Source: Prochlorococcus sp. AG-442-M23 (lineage in GTDB: Bacteria; Cyanobacteriota; Cyanobacteriia; PCC-6307; Cyanobiaceae). From it: a stretch of 64,000 nt of DNA. The stretch lies in contig QCPW01000006.1 in the NCBI GenBank assembly GCA_003209655.1, forward strand, positions 1 through 64,000, read 5' to 3'. Made by a program: the position numbers and the translations under genes. Shown here in pieces: positions 9,509-17,908 of the stretch (the stretch's first letter is position 1; every line of letters begins with the position of its first letter). The notes beneath the pieces are model-generated. The model saw only the letters and a program-made list of their open reading frames with translations, was not told where the DNA came from and did no database searches.

Positions 9509-11473
9509 ATGGATTTAAATGATAATCCTTTTTATTTATTAAAAGCAAAAACTACTGACGACAAAAGAAAGTTATTAAAACTTTCTGAAGAAGCTCTTCT
9601 AGATAATGATTCATCAAAAATTAACTCAGCTAGACTTGTGTTAAGTAGTCCTAAGAGAAGAATTTTTGCAGAATGTTCTTGGTTTTTAGGCGAAGATAAT
9701 AAGAACCTAGATAGGATTTTAGAATCTATTAAAAATATAAATATAAAAAAAATTGATTTTGATTTAACTAATTTATCTTCGGCTAACTTTTTTGCTTATT
9801 CAATTCTAAATTCAGATTTAAATGAAGATGGTTTATTTTTAATAAAAAATCTTATTATTTTTTTCGATTTTATTGATACTAAAAAAGTACTTGAAGCAAT
9901 TAATCAGGATAGAAAAATAAGCAATATAAAACTTGTTAATGAAGCTAAAGACTTAAATGAAGAGTTTAATAATTTGAGGAGATTTTACATATCAACAATA
10001 CATAAATATTTTGATAAATTAACTATTAATGAGTATTCTAATTTATTTTCAAATATAATTTACGATTTATACTCTGACGGGAAAGAAGAATACACCTTAC
10101 TACCAGAATTAGTAGATAGATATGAATTAACTGCAAAACAAATTATTGATGAAGGAGAAGTTAAAATATCAATGCAAATTGAAGCTATAGAAAAGTATAT
10201 TTCACCAAAGTTTTATAAAGGTAATATTTCACTTGGTTTAATGACAGATAAGTTAATTAAATCAATAAGCGAATGGGTAAAACTTGTAAAGCCTATCCAA
10301 ATAAATTTTGAACGAAGAGGTCTAGTTCATTTACAAAGTAGGAATTTAGCAGTTGTTCTTAGAACACTTGTGGGGAATATATCTGATCTTGATATAAACC
10401 TTTCTCTAGAAATTTCAATTGAACTCAAAAAACAATTTATTGAGATATCAGAAATAAATAATTTAATTAGTCAAGATATTCAATCCTTAACTTTAGCTGG
10501 AGCAAAAATCAAGTCAAAAACTGAATCAAAATTTAAATCAAAAACCCAATCAAAATCTAAATCAAAAAACCAATCAAAATCATCAGAAGTAAAATATAAA
10601 AATTTTAGTGAGGTCAGAAATGAAAAGAAAACTACGAAAAAATCCTTCAAAAAAAGTTTTTTTGGATCTCTTAATTCATTTTTAAGATCTTTTTTATATT
10701 TCGGTTTGATTTCTTTTATTGTATATTTAGCCCCCACAATTTTTGATGATATTAATCAAAATAGTTCGAAAAAAGAAAATAATTTTATAAACAATAAATC
10801 AGATCTTTTATTATCAGGTAATAGACTTTTTGATAATAAAAATTATAAAGATGCAATAGAATATTATAAAAAAGCCTTAGATATTGATCCAAATTATTAT
10901 CAAGCTATTTATAATTTGGGACTTGCTTTTTACCTTTCTAAAAACTATTCCGAATCTGATTTTTATCTAAGAAAAATTATTTCAGGAGAACAATTTGATC
11001 CCTTTGAGAAAATGAAGGCGAACATATTACTTGGTGATAGTCTTTATATGCAAGAGGATTATTCAGCATCAATCGAAGCATATACTAAAGGAATTAAATT
11101 AGATATTAAAAATCCCATTGGGTATCTTGGGAGAGGTAGAGCTTATAAGAAAATTAAAGAATATGATCTTGCTGAGGATGATTTTTTAAAGACTATTAAT
11201 TTAGGTATGAAAAATTCTCTCGTTTATAGGATAATTGCCGCATTTTATTTTGATATAAAAGACTATAAGCAAAGTATTTTCTATTATGATTTAGCAATAA
11301 AAAAAACTGATCAAGATATAGATAATTCTTCTAATTATTTTTTTAGAGGATACTCTAAAAAAAATCTCAATAAAATAAGTGCTGCTTGCCAAGATTTTGA
11401 AACTGCTTCGAAATTAGAACCAAATAACAAAAATTTTGAAAAAGTGTACAAAGGTAATTGTAATTTACAATAA
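9509..11473 (+). CDS. Membrane-anchored J-like / TPR protein, partner of the adjacent Hsp70
   Basis: A 654-aa protein. The N-terminus (NPFYLLKAKTTDDKRKLLKL, then LVLSSPKRRIFAE) resembles degenerate J-like domains encoded beside atypical Hsp70s, but has no HPD motif. A Lys/Ser-rich low-complexity run occupies about residues 332-361, followed by one membrane segment (about 391-411, FGLISFIVYLAPTIF). The C-terminal third (about 431-647) is a series of TPR repeats, for example GNRLFDNKNYKDAIEYYKKA and LGRGRAYKKIKEYDLAEDDF. If the N-terminus is cytoplasmic with the Hsp70, the TPR part faces the periplasm. This layout recalls the Ftn2 protein at 49926-52040. It is inside the tRNA-bounded element. 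Confidence 0.7.
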   Translation: MDLNDNPFYLLKAKTTDDKRKLLKLSEEALLDNDSSKINSARLVLSSPKRRIFAECSWFLGEDNKNLDRILESIKNINIKKIDFDLTNLSSANFFAYSILNSDLNEDGLFLIKNLIIFFDFIDTKKVLEAINQDRKISNIKLVNEAKDLNEEFNNLRRFYISTIHKYFDKLTINEYSNLFSNIIYDLYSDGKEEYTLLPELVDRYELTAKQIIDEGEVKISMQIEAIEKYISPKFYKGNISLGLMTDKLIKSISEWVKLVKPIQINFERRGLVHLQSRNLAVVLRTLVGNISDLDINLSLEISIELKKQFIEISEINNLISQDIQSLTLAGAKIKSKTESKFKSKTQSKSKSKNQSKSSEVKYKNFSEVRNEKKTTKKSFKKSFFGSLNSFLRSFLYFGLISFIVYLAPTIFDDINQNSSKKENNFINNKSDLLLSGNRLFDNKNYKDAIEYYKKALDIDPNYYQAIYNLGLAFYLSKNYSESDFYLRKIISGEQFDPFEKMKANILLGDSLYMQEDYSASIEAYTKGIKLDIKNPIGYLGRGRAYKKIKEYDLAEDDFLKTINLGMKNSLVYRIIAAFYFDIKDYKQSIFYYDLAIKKTDQDIDNSSNYFFRGYSKKNLNKISAACQDFETASKLEPNNKNFEKVYKGNCNLQ

Positions 11474-11488
11474 TAAAATTAAAATTAT

Positions 11489-12175
11489 ATGGTTTATAAA
11501 TTGTCTAAAAACATAAATAAAAATATTAAATATATTGGATTATATCTTTTAGTAATAATTTCCTTTCTTTTAGTACAAGAAATTATGTTTTATTTGTTTG
11601 ATAGTAACTCTTTTTTATTCTTGCTAGGTTTTTTATTTATACCATCTTGGTTTAATTTGATGCTAATTTCAATTACTCCTCCGTCGTTATTTTTAAGTTA
11701 TTTAGTTATTTATCCTCTTAAGAAGTTATTTAAAAACTGGTCTTATCTGCAAAAAAAGACAGATTTCAAAGATTTTAAAGAACTATTGTTTTTTACTTTA
11801 AAAAATTACTACTTATCACCTTTGAATTTTTTAGATCCTATCTATAGATTAATAATTAATAGACTCTTAAAACATAGAACTATAATTTTGGGTGGAGATT
11901 CTATGGAACCTACAATTTGTGAAGATGATATTATAGTTTATAAATTATTTAATAAAAATCTTTCTAATTTAGATATTGGAAAAATAATCATCTGTAGATA
12001 CAAATTAGATATATTAGTAGGCCGTATTTATTCAATTAAAGACAAATTTATATTAATTACCCCTGATAATAAAAAATATTTGAATTATTATTTAGAAAAT
12101 TATTCAATACCAATAAATAATATCATTGGAATTTATCTTTTTCATAATCCTCAATTAGATTTAAATAAGAAATAA
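11489..12175 (+). CDS. Signal peptidase I-like (S26) membrane protein, atypical
   Basis: A 228-aa protein with two hydrophobic stretches in the first 75 residues, then a short S26-like catalytic fold. GGDSMEPTICEDDIIVYK (from about residue 134) is the serine box of type I signal peptidases. The region corresponding to the Lys box reads ILVGRIYSIK instead of the usual (I/V)KR(V/I), so the general-base Lys, or the His of SipW/Sec11 types, is not where it is expected. It may use another residue or be inactive. It begins 15 bases after the J-like/TPR gene and probably belongs to the same transcript. It is the last gene before the right end of the element. Confidence 0.6.
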   Translation: MVYKLSKNINKNIKYIGLYLLVIISFLLVQEIMFYLFDSNSFLFLLGFLFIPSWFNLMLISITPPSLFLSYLVIYPLKKLFKNWSYLQKKTDFKDFKELLFFTLKNYYLSPLNFLDPIYRLIINRLLKHRTIILGGDSMEPTICEDDIIVYKLFNKNLSNLDIGKIIICRYKLDILVGRIYSIKDKFILITPDNKKYLNYYLENYSIPINNIIGIYLFHNPQLDLNKK

Positions 12176-12291
12176 TTGCGATCTTTATTTTTAATATCTT
12201 TTGCCATAAATTCAAATAATATTAAAGTTTAAAGTGTCATTTTTATAGGCAATCCAGCAAATTGGAATTCCTGCAAAAATTAAAAACACTT

Positions 12292-12325
12292 CTGAGAGCA
12301 TTTTAGAGAGCAGAATTGACAAAAC
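12292..12325 (+). repeat. 34-nt direct repeat, right copy, inside the element end
   Basis: Gap-free match (26 of 34) to 6362-6395 in the same orientation, with the shared core AGAGCAGAATTG. It lies 80 bases from the 3' end of the intact tRNA-Ala gene. With the left copy it frames the four-gene cassette. Confidence 0.55.
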
Positions 12326-12405
12326 AAGCGTTGACAAGCAGTGAAAAAAGTAATGTGTCTACGAAACCATCTCTAAAAACCCTTGATATAAAATGAAAAA
12401 TTAAG

Positions 12406-12478
12406 TGGAGCCAAGCGGACTCGAACCGCTGACCCCCTGCATGCCATGCAGGTGCTCTACCAACTGAGCTATGGCCCC
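12406..12478 (-). tRNA. tRNA-Ala(GGC)
   Basis: A complete 73-nt cloverleaf on the minus strand. The acceptor stem is GGGGCCA/TGGCTCC with discriminator A, the D-arm is GCTC/GAGC, and the anticodon stem is CCTGC/GCAGG around loop ATGGCAT (anticodon GGC, alanine). The T-arm is AGCGG-TTCGAGT-CCGCT. The CCA end is not encoded. Its 3' half is repeated as a remnant at 6257-6298, so this gene is the presumed integration target that was restored on insertion. Confidence 0.96.
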
Positions 12479-12951
12479 AATTCGAAAAACGTCAGTTATA
12501 TCAATCTTTTAAAGATTTCTTTCTTAACGTCTGCAATTTCTATAATACCTCATATAATTTGATTATTGAATGATTCAAATCAATTAATTACACGCGTAAA
12601 TATTTTTTAATAAGGTTAACTTATAATATTTACCCTAGATTTATCGTTTTTTAAATGATTCAAATGCCAAAATGATTTACTCAATAAAAAATACATAATA
12701 GAATTTATCCACTAACTAAAACTAATTTAAATTTTTATATATTTTAAAAATTAAACATATTAAAAAATCATCATGGAAGTTTTTATTCCTTATTGAGCTA
12801 TATGATTAAAACTAAATTATACTGATATTTAGAGTTAAAAAATTATAGGAATTTTTTTAGGTTGCAAAAAAAGAGTATTAATTAATCTTCTCTTACTTGA
12901 AAAGGAAAATAAATTCATGTAATATTTTTTTATAAAAAAGCACATATATTA
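12479..12951. other. Spacer upstream of the tRNA-Ala gene
   Basis: About 470 bases between the tRNA-Ala 5' end and the dioxygenase gene. It should contain promoters for both divergent genes, but no element stands out in the AT-rich sequence. No coding frame was seen. Confidence 0.4.
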
Positions 12952-13950
12952 ATGAGTTTTTTAACTAAAGATAAAAGATTAAAAAAGAAAAATATAGAAG
13001 AATTTAATTCTAGAGGATGGACATTAATAGACTTAAAATTATCTCAAAATATTATAAATAACACCCTAAGAGGATTAGAAAATATAAGGAAAGATGCCAT
13101 AAAAAAAAATTATAAACCAAGAAGAATTTATTATGATCATTTAATTAGTAATAATCTTTCAGCAATAGAACTGCCATTTAATAAAAGTATTTGTAATAAA
13201 GATATTCATAATTTATTTATAAAAGCAAAAATAGGTTCCTTAATTAAATCTTTAATGAACTGGCAAAGTCCTTGTTGTGATCTATCCAGACTTTTTTGCA
13301 TGGGTGATTTTAAGTATAGAGGTAATTGGCATAGAGATTACAAGGGTGATTTAACTACAATTCAAAATAGTTCTTCAGAAAGGAGTGTTCTTTTAGCAGG
13401 AATTTATCTTACTAATCAAAAAGGATTTAGAATTCTAAAAAAGGATTATGACTTTAATGGTATAAAAACGATTATTAAAAATGAATATGTGGAAGATACT
13501 GTAAATTCATTTCAATATCCACTTAATCCTCCAAGTGAATCTTATTATGAAATTGAGGGTAAAGTTGGCCATGTATTATTTTTTGATCCTTTCTTGATGC
13601 ATCAAGGTTCAACATTTGGATCAAGATTTGATTTTCATATGAAATTTTATGATTCTAAAGAGAGCAAATTTAAGAGAAATATTTTCCAGGATTTTGATGT
13701 AATTGATATACTGGATGAAAATCTAGAATTACCTGTAAATTCTCAAGAAATTGCTAAATTTAAAAAATTTCATAAAATTCCATTTGATAAAAAATCTACA
13801 GTTATTCAAAGAATCAGAAATTCAATTGACTATAGAATTGGTTTAAGAAAAATTCTTAAATTTAAAAAAATAAAAAATAGTAAATATAAATTAATCAAAA
13901 AGTCAGGTTGGAATATTGATTGGTTCTCCAATACTCAATGGCAAAAATAG
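12952..13950 (+). CDS. PhyH-like Fe(II)/2-oxoglutarate dioxygenase (tentative)
   Basis: A 332-aa protein with the arrangement of phytanoyl-CoA-dioxygenase-like enzymes: an HxD pair in GNWHRDYKGD (about residue 125), then a distal His in FFDPFLMHQGSTFGSRFDFH (about 220), with an Arg that could bind 2-oxoglutarate. The strand before the distal His (VGHVLFFDPFLMHQG) fits the jelly-roll fold. Such enzymes hydroxylate small molecules or modify sugars and lipids in biosynthetic clusters. Here a polysaccharide-tailoring role is suggested only by the neighbouring glycosyltransferases. The C-terminal 60 residues are strongly basic. Confidence 0.6.
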   Translation: MSFLTKDKRLKKKNIEEFNSRGWTLIDLKLSQNIINNTLRGLENIRKDAIKKNYKPRRIYYDHLISNNLSAIELPFNKSICNKDIHNLFIKAKIGSLIKSLMNWQSPCCDLSRLFCMGDFKYRGNWHRDYKGDLTTIQNSSSERSVLLAGIYLTNQKGFRILKKDYDFNGIKTIIKNEYVEDTVNSFQYPLNPPSESYYEIEGKVGHVLFFDPFLMHQGSTFGSRFDFHMKFYDSKESKFKRNIFQDFDVIDILDENLELPVNSQEIAKFKKFHKIPFDKKSTVIQRIRNSIDYRIGLRKILKFKKIKNSKYKLIKKSGWNIDWFSNTQWQK

Positions 13951-14073
13951 TAATCACCATATCATTTTTATACTTAGAAAATATTTCTTAAATTTTATAA
14001 AAGGATAAAAAATTTCTTCTAAATATAGCTTGAGTAAAATTTAAAAAATTATAGAAAGAAAAATCTTTTACTC

Positions 14074-15375
14074 TCAATAAATACTTAATGCAGAATTATA
14101 AGCATCAAAATATTTTTTAGCAATAATTTTGGAATCCCAATGTTTTTTAGCTTTTAATCTCGCTTGTGCTGAAAGCTTTTTATTTCTCTCTTGATTATCT
14201 AAAGTCCAATTTATACCATATGCCAAGGATTGGGGGTTGTATGGATCAGCCAAAAATCCTGTTTCTTTATGACTTACTATATCAATCAAACCTCCAACTT
14301 TGAATCCCACAACAGGAGTTGCGCATGCATGCGCTTCAGATGCTGTTTGTCCAAAAGCTTCTTGAATTGATGGAACCACCATTACATCCGCAGCTGAATA
14401 AATAACTCTTAAAGATAAATCATCTTGAAAAGAACCCAAAAAATCAACTGGCAAATTATTAATAAATTTTTTATTACTTGCTTCTCCAAAAACTAAAATT
14501 TGCATGCTATTTTCAATATTTTCAGAATAAGATTCTGTCAAAACCTTTAATGCTTTTTCTAGTAGATGAGATCCTTTTCTGGCATCTTTAGTCCCACCAA
14601 TTGCTCCAAATAAAATAACTTTCTTAGTTTTATCAATACCAAGTATATTTTTTGCATGTAGTTTATTAATAGGTTTCCAACTTTTAGTATTGATTGGATA
14701 TGGAATTAAGTGTATTGGCCAATTTTTCATTAATGAGCTTTTTTTTACACAATCATATAACCAATTAGAGGTGGCTACGATATTCATTGGCTTTGTCCAT
14801 GATCTTTTCTTTCTCTCCCATGTCCACTTATTTATATCAAAACCTCTTTCTTGAAAAATCCTACTTTTGGACGAATAATTTTTTCTATATCTAAAATCAT
14901 GAATTTGTAGGCCGTCTTTATTAATAGGCGGGTGAGTGTAATGTTCAGCCCCGCAAAAAGGCCATTGGTCATGTAGTGTCCAAAAAATTGGACCTTTTAA
15001 TTTTCCTACTTCCTCAATTGAAATTGTATTATCGCCTAACCAGTGGAGATGAGTTATTTTATTTAATGCATTATTATTATTTATTTCTTTTAATATTCCA
15101 GTATTAGGATAAGCAATATTATGCGCTGACTGATTATTTGTTTCATAAAATCTTTTTATAAATTTTGATATTCTTGGTTGTAATCTTTTCCACAAATATG
15201 AATTATTATTTAAACAAGTAACTGTTGGATCGGAACCATACTTTGTAATAACCTTCATTGAAGAATTTAATAAATAGTCATTTTTATTATCTTCAAGACA
15301 TCTATGGATTCTATAAGCAGCTCTTGAAGCTCCTCCAACTATATCGTTATTGCTTAAATGAACTATGGATAGCAT
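14074..15375 (-). CDS. Glycosyltransferase family 4
   Basis: A 433-aa GT-B fold transferase. The N-terminus has the acceptor-domain pattern LSNNDIVGGASRAAYRIH. The C-terminal domain has the GT4 signature PSIQEAFGQTASEAHACATP followed by VVGFKVGGLIDIV, including the EX7E pair that binds the nucleotide-sugar donor. It is cytoplasmic or peripheral, with no membrane span. It is transcribed in the same direction as a second GT4 gene upstream (15506-16645, 130 bases away), and the two probably add successive sugars to one glycan. Sugar specificity cannot be read from sequence. Confidence 0.88.
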   Translation of the reverse strand: MLSIVHLSNNDIVGGASRAAYRIHRCLEDNKNDYLLNSSMKVITKYGSDPTVTCLNNNSYLWKRLQPRISKFIKRFYETNNQSAHNIAYPNTGILKEINNNNALNKITHLHWLGDNTISIEEVGKLKGPIFWTLHDQWPFCGAEHYTHPPINKDGLQIHDFRYRKNYSSKSRIFQERGFDINKWTWERKKRSWTKPMNIVATSNWLYDCVKKSSLMKNWPIHLIPYPINTKSWKPINKLHAKNILGIDKTKKVILFGAIGGTKDARKGSHLLEKALKVLTESYSENIENSMQILVFGEASNKKFINNLPVDFLGSFQDDLSLRVIYSAADVMVVPSIQEAFGQTASEAHACATPVVGFKVGGLIDIVSHKETGFLADPYNPQSLAYGINWTLDNQERNKKLSAQARLKAKKHWDSKIIAKKYFDAYNSALSIY

Positions 15376-15505
15376 TATGTTATTAAAACATAATAATAAT
15401 ATTACTCTATTCTCATCAACTAAAGCAGTTAAATCGATCCTTTGAGATTAATTGATATTACAAAAACAATTTTTTTATCAAAAGAAAAAGATATTTAAAT
15501 ACTTA

Positions 15506-16645
15506 CTATTTGTTTAAGACTTTTATTAAATTAATTATTGTACTATCCCAGGCAAAACTTTTATATTGTTTTAAAAGCTTTTTCCTTAGACCAATATACT
15601 TATCATAGGGATTAAAAATATCCATAAGCCAAGAATAAACAATTAAAGGGCTTGGGTTGGCATCGAACATCTTCCCGAAATTAGATTCTGGTAAAGTTGA
15701 AGAAATACCTCCAATGTCATGGCAAATTACTGGCACTCCGAGTATTAAACATTCTCTATTAGATATTCCAAAAGCCTCAGCTTTTGAGAATAAAGTTCCG
15801 AAGTGCCAAGATTTTAATTCTTTTATAAAAAGATCTAAGTTTAAAAACTTATCAATAAATCCAACATACTTTAAAGACTTATGGTTAGGTAAAGTATTTT
15901 TTTTAGGACCAACTACTCTTATTTCAAAAGGTATATTATTTTCAATAAAAATATCCGCCAATTTTAATAAGAAATTTCCACCTTTTCTTTCCCAATCCAG
16001 GCCTATAAATCCAACAATTATAGGATTGTTAATAGAAGGTTTTGGAGGGAAAAAAAGCAATTTACTTCTATCAACTTCTTTTAAATCTAAATTTGCACCT
16101 CCAGGTATTAGAGAAATCTTAGATTCCTCAATCTGATAATCGTTAATTAAAGATTTAATAGCCCAATTTGAACGGCAAATAATTTTATTAGCTCTTAGAT
16201 AATTTAATTTCTCTCTACTAATTATCTCTACTTTATAAGACTTACTTATTAGATTTGAAAAATTGTATTCATCAAGTATTTGTGAAATTGTAGCGTCAAT
16301 ATAAAAATCTACATCCCATTTATCAGGCCATGGATAACTTGGTAAAAGAGGATAGATACTTAATATACTTAATTCTTGATCATTTAAATAATTTATTTGC
16401 TTAATTAACTTTTTTGCATATAATTGACTCCATTGAAATCCCTTGGGTTTCCCATACTTCAATAATTGAAAAAGGTTCCATATTGATTTCCAATATTTTA
16501 ATTTTTTATAATCAAGGCTAATAGCTTTATCTATTAATCCATATTTTTTTGCATTTTTAAATAAATTATATGGCAAACCGCCATGTGTGATATATGAATT
16601 AGCATCTCCATTGCATATTAAATACTTTTTACTTATATTTTCCAT
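15506..16645 (-). CDS. Glycosyltransferase family 4
   Basis: A 379-aa GT-B protein with an N-terminal glycine-rich start (GDANSYITHGGLPYNLFKNA). In the second domain it has IVGFIGLDWERKGGNFLLKL, the donor-site loop with RKG, and KAEAFGISNRECLILGVPVI, a GT4-type EX7E region. It contains no membrane segment. It is upstream of, and co-oriented with, the other GT4 gene. The donor sugar and linkage are unknown. Confidence 0.85.
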   Translation of the reverse strand: MENISKKYLICNGDANSYITHGGLPYNLFKNAKKYGLIDKAISLDYKKLKYWKSIWNLFQLLKYGKPKGFQWSQLYAKKLIKQINYLNDQELSILSIYPLLPSYPWPDKWDVDFYIDATISQILDEYNFSNLISKSYKVEIISREKLNYLRANKIICRSNWAIKSLINDYQIEESKISLIPGGANLDLKEVDRSKLLFFPPKPSINNPIIVGFIGLDWERKGGNFLLKLADIFIENNIPFEIRVVGPKKNTLPNHKSLKYVGFIDKFLNLDLFIKELKSWHFGTLFSKAEAFGISNRECLILGVPVICHDIGGISSTLPESNFGKMFDANPSPLIVYSWLMDIFNPYDKYIGLRKKLLKQYKSFAWDSTIINLIKVLNK

Positions 16646-16901
16646 ATAGTCTTATTATACCTATTTAATTAGAATAATCTTTAAAGCTTAAAATCAAATT
16701 AATAGAATTAGAAAATTTATCAGAGCCTAATTTTAATAAATAATATAATTAAAATGTTAAATTTTTTCTTTAGCAAAATTTATCAGTAATATTTATGAAA
16801 AGGTAATTATATTTTAGTTTCTTTAACTAAACTACAAACTGGAAATTAATTCCACAATATTTTAATATAGTTTCTTAAGTAAGCATAATTTATTTCTAAA
16901 G

Positions 16902-17840
16902 TTGGAAAGAATAAAACCTAATTTAAGAACTAAAAATATTACTGTTGCATTATTAAAATCTTGCAGGCCAAAACAATGGACAAAAAATATCCTGATTTTT
17001 GCAGTTATTTTGTTTTCTTTCATCTTTAATAAATTAGTATTTATTAATTGTTTATTAGGCTTTATAAGTTTTTGTTTTATTTCATCTTCGATTTATTTAT
17101 TTAACGACATTAAAGATATATCAAAAGACAAAATACATCCTCAGAAGAAGTTTAGGCCTATTGCTAATGGAGACTTGCCCATAGATATAGCAATCAAATG
17201 CTCTATATTATTTGCATTTATAAGTCTTATTTTTGGTTATTTAATATCATTTAAATTCTTATTAATAATTATTATTTATGGAATTATTCAAATCGCATAT
17301 TGTTTAAGGCTTAAAAAATTCCCAATTCTAGATGTTTTATGCATAGCATCAGGTTTTATGTTAAGAGCTCTTTCTGGCGTGGCGGCCTCTGAAATAGGAT
17401 TTTCCCCTTGGTTTATTTTAACTATTGGTCTACTAGCATTATTTCTTGCTGTTGAGAAGAGAAAAGCTGAATTAAACTTCTATATGAAGGAATCTATATT
17501 AACCAGAGAAATATTAAATAAATATACTTTGCCTCTTCTTCAACGATATGAAAATTTATTAGCCACAAGTACTTTTATGAGTTATAGCTTGTGGGCAGCA
17601 GGACCATCCTTAAATGGGGCACAATCTTCATGGATGTTGTTATCTATCCCTTTTGTTTTGATTGGCATTTTTAGATATCAATTCATAAGTGATAATCAAA
17701 TTTCAATCATTCGGAAAGCTAAAGGGAAATATATTTCAACAGAAAATCCAGAATTAATTTTGCTTTATGATAGAGGTATTCGATTTTCAATTATTGGATG
17801 GCTACTAACAATAATTTGTGTAGGATTATTTCTCACTTAA
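16902..17840 (+). CDS. UbiA-family phosphoribosyltransferase (decaprenyl-phosphate phosphoribose synthase-like)
   Basis: A 312-aa polytopic membrane protein of the UbiA superfamily. The N-terminal SCRPKQWTKNILIFA and the metal motif NDIKDISKD in SSIYLFNDIKDISKDKIHP fit the bacterial branch that transfers 5-phosphoribose from PRPP to polyprenyl phosphate (mycobacterial Rv3806c). KKFRPIANGDLP follows the first Asp motif as in that family. The start is TTG, because no ATG precedes the conserved region. GtrA-, DprE2- and DprE1-like genes follow, so it probably makes the first lipid intermediate of a D-arabinose donor. The chain length of the lipid is not known. Confidence 0.85.
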   Translation: MERIKPNLRTKNITVALLKSCRPKQWTKNILIFAVILFSFIFNKLVFINCLLGFISFCFISSSIYLFNDIKDISKDKIHPQKKFRPIANGDLPIDIAIKCSILFAFISLIFGYLISFKFLLIIIIYGIIQIAYCLRLKKFPILDVLCIASGFMLRALSGVAASEIGFSPWFILTIGLLALFLAVEKRKAELNFYMKESILTREILNKYTLPLLQRYENLLATSTFMSYSLWAAGPSLNGAQSSWMLLSIPFVLIGIFRYQFISDNQISIIRKAKGKYISTENPELILLYDRGIRFSIIGWLLTIICVGLFLT

Positions 17841-17908
17841 CAATAATTTTTCTTTTAAATGTGTTTGATACATATTAAATTAGTTACAAACTAAGAAATG
17901 CTTTATTA

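Noticed and set aside
10480-10737. 85-aa antisense ORF rich in Phe/Asp
   Set aside because: It mirrors the Lys/Ser-rich low-complexity stretch of the J-like/TPR gene on the opposite strand.
6257-12478. Integrase or transposase within the tRNA-bounded segment
   Set aside because: None of the four genes, nor any frame in the spacers, shows tyrosine-recombinase or transposase motifs.
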